Shown here piece by piece: positions 1 to 8,248 of a DNA stretch of 64,000 bases. Position numbers and translations under genes: made by a program. Below the pieces are notes generated by a model. That model ran no database searches. It saw only the letters and a program-made list of their open reading frames with translations, and had not been told where the DNA came from. How positions within the stretch are numbered: the first letter of the stretch is position 1; every line of letters starts with the position of its first letter. Source of the DNA: Hyphomicrobium_A sp963812795 (lineage in GTDB: Bacteria; Pseudomonadota; Alphaproteobacteria; Rhizobiales; Hyphomicrobiaceae); assembly GCA_963812795.1 (NCBI GenBank), contig CAWEWG010000011.1, positions 1 through 64,000 on the forward strand, written 5' to 3'.

Positions 1-99
1 ACGCCGCTGCCGTTCCGCGCCGTGCCGCAGGAAACAGGCAGTAAAAATTGTGGCGCGCGAGGTGCATTCGCACGCCCAAAGAACTTGGAATGCCGCTGG

Positions 100-1422
100 T
101 TACTGCGAAGGCGTGGGCGGGCTAGGCGCAGCGCCGCCTGTCGGCGTCAGGCGCCAGATTTTGCCGCCAACGTCGTCGGCCACCAACAAGGCCCCGGCCT
201 TGTCGATGGCGACGCCGACCGGCCGGCCGCGGGCGTCGCCGTCAGGGTTTACAAAGCCGGTGAGCATGTCGACCGGCTAACCGGAGGGCTTGCCGCCGGT
301 GAACGGCACAAAAATAACTTTGTAGCCGCTGAGAGACTTGCGGTTCCAGGAGCCGTGTAGGCCGATGAACACGCCGCCGCGAACGGCTCGGGCGGCAGCG
401 CGCCTTCGCAGAGGTAAGCCCAGCGATGCGGTGTGCGGGCCGAGGCCGTAGTCGGGGGCGAGGGCCTTGGCCACGATATCAGGCCTCTGCGCCTTCACGC
501 GCGTATCAACGTGCTGCCCCCAATAGCTGTAGGGCCAGCCGTAGAACCCACCGTCCTTCACGCTCGTCAGATAATCGGGAACGAGATCGTTGCCGATTTC
601 ATCGCGCTCGTTGACAACCGTCCACAGCACGTTTGTCGTCGGCTCCCACGCAAGCCCGTTGGGATTGCGCAGGCCCGAGGCGAACAAACGCATCTTGCCG
701 GTTACCAGATCGAGCTCATGGATCGCGGCGCGATCCTTCTCCACGTCGAGCCCGTTCTCCCCGACGTTGCTGTTTGAGCCTACAGTCACGTAAAGCTTCT
801 TGCCGTCTCTGCTGGCAAGGATGTTCTTCGTCCAGTGATGGTTGAGCGGGCCACCCGGCAGGTCGACGACCTTCGTCCCCTCACCCGTGATCGCACCATC
901 CTTGTAGGGGTAGCGCACGATCGCATCGGCGTTGGCGACGTAGAAATTGTCGCCGACGAGCGCCATGCCAAACGGCGAGAAGAGATCCTTGAGGAAAACC
1001 TTGTCGACCTCAGCAACGCCGTCGCCATCGGCGTCGCGCAGCAGCCTGATGCGATTGGCACTTTGCGCCGGCCCGGTGGCGCGACGCATAGCCAACTTCA
1101 TGAACCACGCCTTAATCCCGGTCTGCGCCGGCTTGGGCGGCGCGTTCGTCTCCGCCACGAGCACATCGCCATTGGGCAGCGTATAGAGCCAACGCGGATG
1201 ATCGAGACCGCTCGCGAACGCCGCCACGCTAAAGCCGCTCGCCGCCGTAGGCTTGGCGCCCTCCGGCCAGCTTTTGGCGGGCGCGATGTTGACGGTAGTT
1301 AAGAGCGATGACTGGGGCTCAGGCAGCTTCGGATCGGGCCCAACTCCCGGCTGCTCCTGAGCCGATACGGAACCACTCACTAGAAGAATTGCCGCGCCGA
1401 CGGCGGCAACAAATCCGCGCAT
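100..1422 (-). CDS. PQQ-dependent sorbosone/glucose dehydrogenase-like protein, interrupted
   Basis: Periplasmic beta-propeller dehydrogenase of the glucose/sorbosone family, which oxidises sugars using PQQ. The ATG at 1422 opens a signal peptide (MRGFVAAVGAAILLVSG, then SVSAQE). Family blocks seen: HHWTKN near residue 195, GLRNPNGLAWEP, NERDE near 270, FYGWPYSYWG, HGSWNR near 357. An in-frame TAG at 277-279 ends the open frame, yet the same frame continues with family sequence (VDMLTGFVNPDGDARGRPVG, then LVADDVGGKIWR) to a TAA at 100-102, giving the usual length of about 440 aa. Around 375-412 the frame slips and returns: the other frame reads YLCEGALPPEPF, as expected there. Both faults could be sequencing errors; a real nonsense mutation cannot be excluded. 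A longer open frame to 1905 is only upstream read-through. Confidence 0.75.
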
Positions 1423-1658
1423 GGGATGACTCTCGATCTGTATGACAACCGCCATGAACCCGATTGGGCATAACTCATTAGGCCAAACACGCGTCCGTAG
1501 CCGTGGTTCCCGCGCAGTTGTGCCGCAGCGCCTCGGCCGGCATCGGTGAGAACGTACGGCTGCATCTTGCCGTTGTGCGTTGCAGTAGGCCGCACTTATA
1601 TTCACGTTGTTCGGCACGACTTGAGTTTTACGCCGCAGACAGCCCACGGGAGCGTCGC

Positions 1659-1832
1659 ATGACGAGAGAGCAGGTCGAGAAGGCGCTAACCGAAATGGAG
1701 CGACTGCGCGAAGCTTCGCGGCTGGCCGACGATGTCGAGGAACAACGCCAGCACGCCAACGAGTATCACCGCCTATGGCGGAAAGTGCGGCCGTTTGTCG
1801 AAGGTGAAACGCCCTACACCGACGCCAAGTGA
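1659..1832 (+). CDS. small hypothetical protein (57 aa)
   Basis: Not recognised. The ATG at 1659 has a GGAG seven bases upstream; the longer frame from 1503 lacks such a site. The product (MTREQVEKALTEMERLREAS...) is charged and largely helical with no signal peptide or membrane segment, so it is probably cytoplasmic. It is divergent from the sugar dehydrogenase and convergent with the GlsB-type gene. Helical heptad-like pattern and clean ribosome site favour a real gene, but the short length keeps confidence moderate. Confidence 0.5.
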   Translation: MTREQVEKALTEMERLREASRLADDVEEQRQHANEYHRLWRKVRPFVEGETPYTDAK

Positions 1833-1862
1833 GTGGCCGGTGTAGGCATTGTGCGCCGCGTC

Positions 1863-2123
1863 TTATGGTGTCGTGCGGCGGGCGCGCATGGCGCCGACGA
1901 TCCACAACAGTATGACCGCACCGCCTGTGGCCGAGGCTATCGTCGCAAGATTGAAGCCCTCGTTGTACTGGAAGCCAAGCAGCGAGCCGAACAATAGGCC
2001 GCCGATAATGGCTCCGATGACCCCGACGACGAGGTTGGTGACGAGGCCGTGCTCACGGCCAGCAATTTGCTCGGCGAGCCATCCGGCGATCAGCCCGACG
2101 AAGATCCACGCAAAGAAACCCAT
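1863..2123 (-). CDS. GlsB/YeaQ/YmgE family membrane protein
   Basis: Eighty-six-residue inner-membrane protein of the transglycosylase-associated (GlsB/YeaQ/YmgE) family, often linked to stress responses though its biochemical role is unsettled. Three hydrophobic, Gly-rich segments are seen: FAWIFVGLIAGWLAEQI at 4-20, GLVTNLVVGVIGAIIGGLLF at 26-45 and a C-terminal one (ASATGGAVILLWIVGAM). Length is typical. An AGGAG lies just before the ATG at 2123. It is a monocistronic gene divergent from the DUF1236 gene that starts 180 bases away. Confidence 0.93.
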   Translation of the reverse strand: MGFFAWIFVGLIAGWLAEQIAGREHGLVTNLVVGVIGAIIGGLLFGSLLGFQYNEGFNLATIASATGGAVILLWIVGAMRARRTTP

Positions 2124-2303
2124 GGCTTAGCTCCTCTTTGAGATCAACCAACTCTCGAAGCGCAGTTTGGTTCAGCCCGCGCAACGCGACTGGGCGAAAA
2201 GAAGATTGGTCAATTCGTTCGATTACGGAACGGTTAAATCGAACTTCTCGTTGCCACTCATGAGTTCGCATGACGCGTTCTCGCGTTCGGCAAGGAGAGT
2301 GTG

Positions 2304-3515
2304 ATGAAAACGACCGCGACATTGATCGCGACGCTGATGTTGGGAGTGGCCAGCTGCGCCTATGCGCAAGGCGGCCCCGGAGAGGGTTTAGGCGGTGGCG
2401 GAGGGGCCGGTCCGGCTGGCCCTGTCGGCGTAGGACCGGGCGGCGGCGGTAGTGACGGACCTGGCGCCGGCGGTCCGAGTGGTGGTGGAGGGGGCGAGGG
2501 CCCCGGCGTCCTGGGTGGCCCCGGCGGCGGAGAAGGTCGCGGTGGCGACGGACCTGGACCTGCCGCTCGCGAAGGTCGGTCGGAAAGCGGAGCCGAAGCA
2601 CCCGCACCCTCACGCGCAGCGGAATTGCCAGGCCGTCAGCGTGGCGACCGGCAAAAGTCGGCGGGCGACGCGTCGGAGAAGCGTGGGTCGAGGGGTGACG
2701 CAGACGCGAAGCCTTCGCGTGCCGATCGCAAAGACGATGCCGGCGACAAGTCGTCCGAAAGCGCAGCTGAAAAAGCCGCCGAGAGCGTGAAGCCGGACGC
2801 CAAGTCCGCAACCAAGGAGGCCGAGACCGGCGTTCGCGACAAGGCCGGCGACGCATCGAAGGGCGCTCCGGACACGGCCGAGAAGGCTCCGGACACGGCC
2901 GACAAGAAGGACGCCGATCCCCAGCGCGCCGAGAAGGCCGAACGCGCCAAGCATGTCGATCTCTCTGGTGACAAGCGTGACCGCGTGCAGGGCGCCTTCC
3001 GCGACAAGGGCGACTTCAAGCGCCGCACCGACGTCGATATCGACATCAGAATTGGATGCCGGTTACCGCGTCACTGGCACTTCGTGCCGGTGCCGATCAC
3101 CGTTATCGAAATCGTGCCGGAGTATCGCGACTATGTGTTCGTCTATGTCGAGGACGAATACGTGATCTGCGATCCCGTCACCTATGAGGTCGTCGCCGTG
3201 ATCCCGGCCGGTGGTGGCGGACGCACTTACGCCGGCGGCGGTTCAGGGGACCGCGAATGCAGCACCAGCTTACGCTTGAGCGAGGACCAGCGGGAGTTGA
3301 TCCTGGAGTCGGTGCGCCTCGGCCGCGAGGTCGACGTGTCCGACCTCGAGGTGGGCTGGAGCGTGCCGCAGGACATCGAGTTGGAGAAGTTTCCCACTGC
3401 GGTGCTGTCGGAAGCCGGCGAGCTTGCTGCCTGTCGCTACTTCATCGCCGATGACCAGCTCGCCATCGTGGATCCGGACGACGACAAGGTAGTCCTGCCG
3501 ATCGACAAGAGCTGA
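2304..3515 (+). CDS. secreted Gly-rich protein with two DUF1236-like units
   Basis: A 403-residue exported protein of unknown function. ATG at 2304 is preferred over GTG at 2301 because AAGGAG lies six bases upstream. The signal sequence (MKTTATLIATLMLGVASCAYAQ) can be read as signal peptidase I type (AYA/Q) or as a lipobox (VAS/C). Residues about 23-95 are Gly/Pro runs, about 100-240 are low-complexity Lys/Asp/Glu/Ala, probably disordered. The C-terminus holds two DUF1236-like units: about 243-301 (IGCRLPRHW...VPVPITVIEIVPEYR...VICDPVTYEVVAVI) and about 318-403 (LSEDQRELIL...VPQDIELEKFP...LAIVDPDDDKVV). DUF1236 proteins are common in Bradyrhizobium relatives; role unknown. Confidence 0.8.
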   Translation: MKTTATLIATLMLGVASCAYAQGGPGEGLGGGGGAGPAGPVGVGPGGGGSDGPGAGGPSGGGGGEGPGVLGGPGGGEGRGGDGPGPAAREGRSESGAEAPAPSRAAELPGRQRGDRQKSAGDASEKRGSRGDADAKPSRADRKDDAGDKSSESAAEKAAESVKPDAKSATKEAETGVRDKAGDASKGAPDTAEKAPDTADKKDADPQRAEKAERAKHVDLSGDKRDRVQGAFRDKGDFKRRTDVDIDIRIGCRLPRHWHFVPVPITVIEIVPEYRDYVFVYVEDEYVICDPVTYEVVAVIPAGGGGRTYAGGGSGDRECSTSLRLSEDQRELILESVRLGREVDVSDLEVGWSVPQDIELEKFPTAVLSEAGELAACRYFIADDQLAIVDPDDDKVVLPIDKS

Positions 3516-3559
3516 CTTGAGCTTGGGCGAGGCGCACCTGTGCCTCGCCCTCCGCGACC

Positions 3560-4510
3560 CTAGAAGGCCGGGCGACGATCGATGCAATAATCCGGGTGCA
3601 CGAAAAGAAGAAGATCCGTCTCCTGCCGGCCCAGCAGATTATTTCCCGGGCCCACGCTCACGACTTCGCAGTTCGCCTTGACTTGATGATCGGTGAAGAA
3701 CAGCGCTTCGTAACCAAGCCCGAAGAGGAAATCGGTGACCTCCGTCCGGCTGAAGCCGAAGCGCAGCTTCCTGCCTTGATGCAACTCCAACAGCACGAAC
3801 GGGCGCCGCAGGGCGAGCGTCTTCATGGCGCCGAGGAGTACCCGCCCCTCGTAACCTTCGACATCGATCTTGATGACGTCCGGCCGCGCGCCCGCCCGCT
3901 GGACGAAGCCATCGATGCTGGTGATGGGAATGGTCGCCGCCGAAAGCTCTCTTGTCCGGTCTTGTCGCCACCAGAACTTTAGCCGGCGCCACCATGCCTC
4001 ACGATAGGCGGCGGGCGAGGGATGCTGCTCAAAGAGCAGGCTGCGAGCAAGCCAAACGAGCGCCTGCGGATCCTCGCGATCGCTCACGGCTGCAAGATGA
4101 ATGGACACCCTGTCGCGAAACGCGTCGTTGCTGAGTATCTCCCGCAGCCTCGAAACTTGCCCTGGGCGCATCTCGAAGGCGTGCGCGCGCGTCGCGACGT
4201 GCTTTTTGGAGGCGGCCACTCTAGAGAAGTAGCCGACCGCCGCGCCAATGTCGAAAAAGGTCGCCGGCCGAAAGCGCTCGAGCAAGTAGCTCAAGACCAG
4301 GGTGGTCGTCTCCTCGTAGAACGCTGGCTTGACGCAAGCGCGCGGCGAGATCGGCCATGCGATCGGCAAATGGCCTGGAATGCACAGCGCATAAGCACCC
4401 TGCTGCAGCAGGAACGACATCTGCGTATTGCGCAGATGGGCGCTGACTTCCGACTGTAGCGTCTCGGCGTCGAGCCGAGTGGCGTGGGGAAGCAAATTCT
4501 GACACGTCAT
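3560..4510 (-). CDS. FkbM family methyltransferase
   Basis: SAM-dependent methyltransferase of the FkbM family, which O-methylates sugars or polyketides. The SAM-binding glycine loop is FFDIGAAVGYFSRVA (around residue 90), followed by the acidic AFEMRPG strand, the FkbM signature IDGFVQ and PDVIKIDVEGYEGRVLLGA near 215, then PFVLLELH. Length (316 aa) is within the family range. It lies alone, convergent with the DUF1236 gene, without glycosyltransferases beside it, so the substrate is unknown. A second FkbM-type gene lies at 14802-15584 and is not close in sequence. Confidence 0.88.
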   Translation of the reverse strand: MTCQNLLPHATRLDAETLQSEVSAHLRNTQMSFLLQQGAYALCIPGHLPIAWPISPRACVKPAFYEETTTLVLSYLLERFRPATFFDIGAAVGYFSRVAASKKHVATRAHAFEMRPGQVSRLREILSNDAFRDRVSIHLAAVSDREDPQALVWLARSLLFEQHPSPAAYREAWWRRLKFWWRQDRTRELSAATIPITSIDGFVQRAGARPDVIKIDVEGYEGRVLLGAMKTLALRRPFVLLELHQGRKLRFGFSRTEVTDFLFGLGYEALFFTDHQVKANCEVVSVGPGNNLLGRQETDLLLFVHPDYCIDRRPAF

Positions 4511-4778
4511 ATCCCCCGCTACCGACCAATTGTGCTTATTGCAAGACGTTACGACGCCGCAAGATGCTCAACTGATACGCGAAATCAACACGGGTCGCAG
4601 GTCCCATAGGATGCTGCGGCTAGTCCGCAACCACGCCCGCCGGGCACCTCGACGGCCATGCTCCGGCGGAAAGTAAAAGGAACTGGCGCAGCCGCCCAGA
4701 ACGGTGCGACGTCCTCGCCAGCGGTGCTGTGAGCGGACGCCCGCGCGGCGGCAAACTGCTCCGCATGACAACTCAAGA
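4511..4778. other. intergenic stretch without a supported gene
   Basis: No open frame here shows family motifs, a ribosome site or a signal peptide. It should contain the promoter of the FkbM gene, but I could not pick a convincing -35/-10 pair. Confidence 0.4.
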
Positions 4779-5126
4779 TCAATCCGGGCAGTCAACGGCG
4801 ATCGTCGTATTGGCAATCGCATCGAATTGCCGGCATTCGCCCTTTCCTAAGGTCGCTGGCCGCTTAGGAACAGGTTTGGGCTCAACGACTGTCTCAGGCG
4901 GCTGTTCGGCTTTCTTGACCTCTGGCGCGGGGGCCGGCTCCTCCACCGGCGGGGGCGCAGCCGGTGCGCGAGGGGCCCACCTAGGTCGCCGAGGCGACGC
5001 GGACGATCTCGCCGCTGACCTTGTGGGCTTTCAGCTCGTCCAGCACCTCGCCGAGCAGCTTGTCGGTCGAGGATTTCTCCTTGCCGGGTTGAGCGTGCAG
5101 TTGATGGCGATGGCTGTGAGCGGCAT
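4779..5126 (-). pseudogene. remnant: FMN reductase N-terminus joined to a Pro-rich C-terminus
   Basis: From an ATG at 5126 the minus strand reads MPLTAIAINCTLNP and then, after a one-base slip, GKEKSSTDKLLGEVLDELKA...GEIVRVASAT, the N-terminal beta-alpha-beta unit of NADPH-dependent FMN reductases (flavodoxin fold). The frame stops at 4981, where the family would continue for some 140 residues. Right beyond, in another frame, begins a different coding signature: a Pro/Glu/Val-rich run (VEEPAPAPEVKKAEQ, VVEPKPVPKRPA) ending GECRQFDAIANTTIAVDCPD and a TGA at 4779-4781. That tail resembles the end of a secreted or TonB-like linker protein. The junction looks like a deletion or a chimeric join; neither half is complete. 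Confidence 0.5.
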
Positions 5127-5254
5127 GGGATTCGCGCGGCGTGGGGTCTAGGGGTGCCAGTGGCTGCAGCCCAACCGCCCCGCACGCCGTTGAGTTCCGA
5201 TGGCCAGTACGGGGGAAGCCCCAGGCGGTGAGGCCCTCTCGCAACCGTCGAAGC

Positions 5255-5863
5255 CTATTGAGGCTTACGGAGTGGATTCCAGACTGGCGCCCCCCGTCGA
5301 TCTGGGGATTCACTCGCTGTTGGCGACCTCCCCTCCTCAACTCGCGCAATTTCTGGTGGAGGATAATTCAGCGCGGAGTACGTTGTCGCAACCAAACCGG
5401 CCAAGAGCGTGACGAAGACAATTCCGTAAAACAGGGCAACGCCCCAGAGCATGGGCTTTGGCCCGTTACCACGAACAGCCTGTTCAATATGAGTACTGAG
5501 GTCCAGTTCAGTAGCGTGCGTATCCGTCTTGGAAAGTTCTTCAATTTTCCTAATCGCTGCTACGGAGCCAACTAGCAACCGGTTATAATACAGCAAGTCT
5601 AGTGCGCAGATGGCGCCCCAAATTAGCGTTAGACCGAAGAAGCAAGCCGCGGCGATTATCCAAGTCCCTTGGAAATTGAATGTCCTAACATTGCTGAATA
5701 TGCTTGCCAGGATAGCCAGGGCAGCAACACCCGCGAGAGCTTGAATTCGCAACCTTAGCAATAAATCGTTGAAGTGCATCGCTACATCTTCGTACGCCTT
5801 CCACACTTTAAAGACAGGAGTGCCATCGCCCAATTCCTTAATTGAAATATCTTCCTGAGTCAT
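5255..5863 (-). CDS. hypothetical membrane protein, third gene of an AT-richer operon
   Basis: A 202-residue protein not recognised. Start placed at the ATG 5863 (MTQEDISIKELGDG) behind GGGGTG; the longer frame to 5944 runs into the preceding gene. It shows an N-terminal soluble part, a first membrane pair (ALAGVAALAILASIF and WIIAAACFFGLTLIWGAICA), a cytoplasmic or periplasmic stretch of about 55 residues containing EELSKTDTHATELDLSTHIE, and a third segment (LFYGIVFVTLLAGLVATTY) before a polar tail. Base composition is clearly poorer in GC than its flanks. It follows the 5892-6399 gene by 28 bases, so the three minus-strand genes are probably co-transcribed. Confidence 0.65.
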   Translation of the reverse strand: MTQEDISIKELGDGTPVFKVWKAYEDVAMHFNDLLLRLRIQALAGVAALAILASIFSNVRTFNFQGTWIIAAACFFGLTLIWGAICALDLLYYNRLLVGSVAAIRKIEELSKTDTHATELDLSTHIEQAVRGNGPKPMLWGVALFYGIVFVTLLAGLVATTYSALNYPPPEIARVEEGRSPTASESPDRRGAPVWNPLRKPQ

Positions 5864-5891
5864 AACACACCCCAGCGACAAAATGTTTGGA

Positions 5892-6399
5892 CTATTCTTC
5901 CTGTATCGAGCTCCGACTGTTTGCACCAAGTCGAATCTCGGCATCCATCATTTTCTCCAGCACCCACACCACTCTGCCCATTCTGACCAAGAGCCAGCCG
6001 ACTGATCCAACTAGCGCAATAAACAACCATACCGGCAAGCCCTGGGAGCCTCCCCACACCAGCGCTACCAAGCTGACTAGACTGGCAGCAGCACACGCCC
6101 GCAATGCTCCACGGAAAATCGCCCAATGTTCACTATATGCTCGGCTCGCGCGAAGAATTCTGAATGCCGGCTTCTCGACCAGCCCAAAGAGGAACGTGAC
6201 CGCCGCGATAACGAAGCCTAGGAGCGTGCTGCAAAAACCTAGAAGGGCACTCAGAATGGAAATTTGATGCGGCTGAGATGCCTGAATGACTTCTCTCCCA
6301 TCAAGGAAATACATCCAGCCGATGAGCACAAAGACAAGAATTCAGAGGAGCAGCCCCCTCGATCCGTAACAGTAAACTCCACTTGAATTGCTCGCTCAC
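5892..6399 (-). CDS. hypothetical membrane protein, second gene of the operon (one-base slip near 6340)
   Basis: Unrecognised membrane protein of about 168 aa. The open frame alone begins at a GTG at 6329 right after a stop, without a ribosome site. A better start is the GTG at 6397-6399, which overlaps the stop of the upstream gene as GTGA; that frame reads VSEQFKWSLLLRIEGAAPL and, with one base removed near 6340, continues as ILVFVLIGWMYFL into the main frame, making a full first membrane helix. Further helices: ILSALLGFCSTLLGFVIAAV, CAAASLVSLVALVW and LPVWLFIALVGSVGWLLV. The C-terminus (KMMDAEIRLGANSRSSIQEE) is charged. Composition is AT-richer than the genome. The slip is inferred from coding continuity. 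Confidence 0.55.
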
Positions 6400-6707
6400 C
6401 TGAAATTGCGCCCCTCAATAGCTCCCTCCAATTCGCTTCGACGCTCATAGAAGGCAGCATCAATCTGTTCGTATGCAGAATCGGATGAAATAGCCTTCCC
6501 CTTCGCATCCTGCCGCTCGAACGTTTTGACGGCGATTAAATGATCTTCGAGAAGATCCACCTCATCTATCCGCCCATCGGCGGTAAACCCGCGCACACTC
6601 AGTTTGGTCATGTCATATCGGACATCGCGATCAAGGTGACGAGAAAGACCTGCTAGCCGAACCGCTAGATTTTTGAGACGTGATTCCGGATAGTTTTCAC
6701 CAGCCAT
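6396..6707 (-). CDS. hypothetical soluble protein, first gene of the operon
   Basis: Unrecognised protein of about 103 aa with no signal or membrane segment. ATG at 6707 (MAGENYPESRLKNLAVRLAG) is the first plausible start after the hairpin repeats; no good Shine-Dalgarno is visible, and a start slightly upstream is possible. The sequence alternates beta-like (YDMTKLSVRGFTADGRIDEV) and helical parts, ending in a charged helix (FYERRSELEGAIEGRNFR). It is translationally coupled by GTGA to the membrane-protein gene downstream. Composition matches the rest of the AT-richer island. Confidence 0.55.
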   Translation of the reverse strand: MAGENYPESRLKNLAVRLAGLSRHLDRDVRYDMTKLSVRGFTADGRIDEVDLLEDHLIAVKTFERQDAKGKAISSDSAYEQIDAAFYERRSELEGAIEGRNFR

Positions 6708-6799
6708 AACTAGTTGGATGGACTTGTTAGCTCCGACGTCCCCAATTGTAGCGTAAGCTTGCCCCAGGTGGTTTCCCGCCCCGCAGCCCCTTCTGAGTT

Positions 6800-6896
6800 G
6801 CGCCCACCGACTCCCCCGCGGGGAGCCGGCCGGTGGGCGCGTGGGAGATGAGTTGCGCCAACCGACTTGCACTCCGGCGAGCCGGCCGGTTGGCGC
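6800..6896. repeat. pair of hairpins with covarying stems
   Basis: Two tandem inverted repeats. Unit 1: GCGCCCACCG (6800-6809) pairs with CGGTGGGCGC (6831-6840), with an inner stem CTCCCC/GGGGAG. Unit 2: GCGCCAACCG (6855-6864) pairs with CGGTTGGCGC (6887-6896). The single arm difference (C to A) is matched by G to T on the opposite arm. Both units share GAGTTGCGCC before and GCCGGCCGGT in the right half. It lies at the upstream edge of the three-gene AT-richer operon. It could be a REP-like element or paired terminators. Confidence 0.7.
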
Positions 6897-6911
6897 GTGG
6901 AAAGGACAGCA

Positions 6912-7205
6912 GTGCCGACGATGGACGACGACGAATTGGCGGAGACCGACGCGTTCGACGAGGCCACGGCGTTCGCCGACGAGATGGCCGCGTTGCGGCG
7001 CAAGATGGGACGCCTCTGGGCTCGCCTCACCCTGCGCAAGATGCGCGACCTGAGCCGCCGGTGGCCGCGGCCGCGCCTTTCGCGCCTGCCCGCGCAGGCT
7101 CGCGCGCTGCGCTCGGTGGTGCGCGAGGCGCAGGCCGCCGGGCTGGTGCCCATGCCGCAGCGCGGCGGGCGCGGCGGCGGGTCAAAGCACCGGCGCGCCA
7201 GGTGA
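6912..7205 (+). CDS. hypothetical protein, acidic N-terminus and basic C-terminus
   Basis: Ninety-seven residues, unrecognised. GTG at 6912 has AAGGA six bases upstream; the ATG at 6921 is the alternative. The N-terminal third is acidic (MDDDELAETDAFDEATAFAD), the middle helical (EMAALRRKMGRLWARLTLRK) and the tail Arg-rich (GGRGGGSKHRRAR), a layout seen in small regulatory or nucleic-acid-binding proteins; no domain can be named. A longer overlapping frame starting at 6833 is a shadow. Confidence 0.4.
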   Translation: MPTMDDDELAETDAFDEATAFADEMAALRRKMGRLWARLTLRKMRDLSRRWPRPRLSRLPAQARALRSVVREAQAAGLVPMPQRGGRGGGSKHRRAR

Positions 7206-7369
7206 TGGGCGGGCGCAAACATTCCGTAAAGCGCGGGCCGGTGCCCAGCGCGGCCAGCCTAAGCCTGCAGCCAAAGGGCGCATCCTCCCCCAATCGGGGG
7301 ACTGCACGCTCGCCTTGGCTCGGCGTACAGTCTATGGAACCTGCCTCCCCCCGGAGGATTTGTTTGCGT

Positions 7370-7798
7370 ATGCCAAGAGCTCCCCTCTCTCTGACCGAGG
7401 TGGTCATCGCATATTTCTTTGCGGTGACCGGCCTCGCCTTCATTGGCGTCAACCTGTCGTTGGTCGTGGCGGCCAAGGTGGTCGCGCTCAGCCTGCCGCA
7501 CATTGCCAGCCAGATCGAGCCGCCGACCTCGCGCGTCGAGCAGCGGCGGGTCGCGGCGGCGCAGGCCATACCGCCCATGCCGGTGGCCAAACTGGCGGCG
7601 CTGCAGGAGTCGGCGGTTCCCTACAATGTCCTCGCGGCCCAGCTCGACAGCGCCGAGGCGGAGGACGTGCACGCACGGCCCGTGATCGCGGGGCGCAAGC
7701 GTCTTGGGCTGGCGCTGCGCATGCGCTCCAGGGCCAGTGTGCCCGCGGCGGACGTCTTCAACCGCAGCTTCGGGGTCTTCCCCGTTGCCTCGAATTAG
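7370..7798 (+). CDS. hypothetical single-pass membrane protein
   Basis: A 142-residue protein of unknown function. GGAGGA at 7353-7358 precedes two candidate starts, TTG 7364 and ATG 7370; ATG is annotated. One long hydrophobic N-terminal helix (VVIAYFFAVTGLAFIGVNLS) is followed by a periplasmic-type region rich in Ala/Val/Arg. No catalytic motif is evident. It lies between the short Arg-tailed protein and a small exported protein on the same strand. Confidence 0.55.
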   Translation: MPRAPLSLTEVVIAYFFAVTGLAFIGVNLSLVVAAKVVALSLPHIASQIEPPTSRVEQRRVAAAQAIPPMPVAKLAALQESAVPYNVLAAQLDSAEAEDVHARPVIAGRKRLGLALRMRSRASVPAADVFNRSFGVFPVASN

Positions 7799-7942
7799 GC
7801 GGGCAGTTAGTCGGCAATTTGCGGAGCTAAGGAGAAAATAATCGTTGCGCCACACCGCCGTCGGTTTGCAAGCTTAGGCTTGTAACGCTCCGGGGGGAGC
7901 CGCACGCGTGGTCGCCCGACCGGGTCGAGGAGTTTTCAGGGG

Positions 7943-8143
7943 ATGTCTTCCATGAAGTTCGCAACACAGACACTTTCCGTATTGGCGGCCGCTGGCCTGC
8001 TGATGGGTGCCATGGGCGCGGCTCCGGCGATGGCCGCCGGCAAGAAAGCCGCCAAGCCCAAGGATCCCGACCTCTTCCAGCTCATCGACGCGGATCTGAA
8101 GGCCATCGACAAGGCGCTCTTCGGTACGCCGAAGAAGAAGTAA
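7943..8143 (+). CDS. small exported protein
   Basis: Sixty-six residues. GAGGAG at 7927-7932 precedes the ATG at 7943; ATG 7952 is the alternative. Signal peptide LSVLAAAGLLMGAMGAAP with cleavage at AMA/A. The mature part is only about 34 residues, Lys-rich (AAGKKAAKPKDPDLFQLIDA ... GTPKKK). Function unknown; likely periplasmic. A perfect palindrome that may end transcription follows at 8171. Confidence 0.65.
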   Translation: MSSMKFATQTLSVLAAAGLLMGAMGAAPAMAAGKKAAKPKDPDLFQLIDADLKAIDKALFGTPKKK

Positions 8144-8170
8144 GCAGCACGCAACGGGGCACCTCGATTG

Positions 8171-8200
8171 GCCCGCCGGCCTCGCGCGAGGCCGGCGGGC
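8171..8200. terminator. perfect 30-base palindrome between convergent genes
   Basis: GCCCGCCGGCCTCGC followed directly by its exact reverse complement. It separates the small exported-protein gene (plus) from the MaoC gene (minus) and could end transcription from both sides, although no T-run follows. Confidence 0.6.
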
Positions 8201-8248
8201 GATCGCGCGAGCGAGCCTTGAGGACAGAAGCCGGCGCTGCGTCCCCGA

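Noticed and set aside
1380..1595. Minus frame MQPYVLTDAGRGAAAQLRGN upstream of the sugar dehydrogenase
   Set aside because: Overlaps the signal peptide of the dehydrogenase in another frame; no ribosome site; could be a remnant but cannot be shown.
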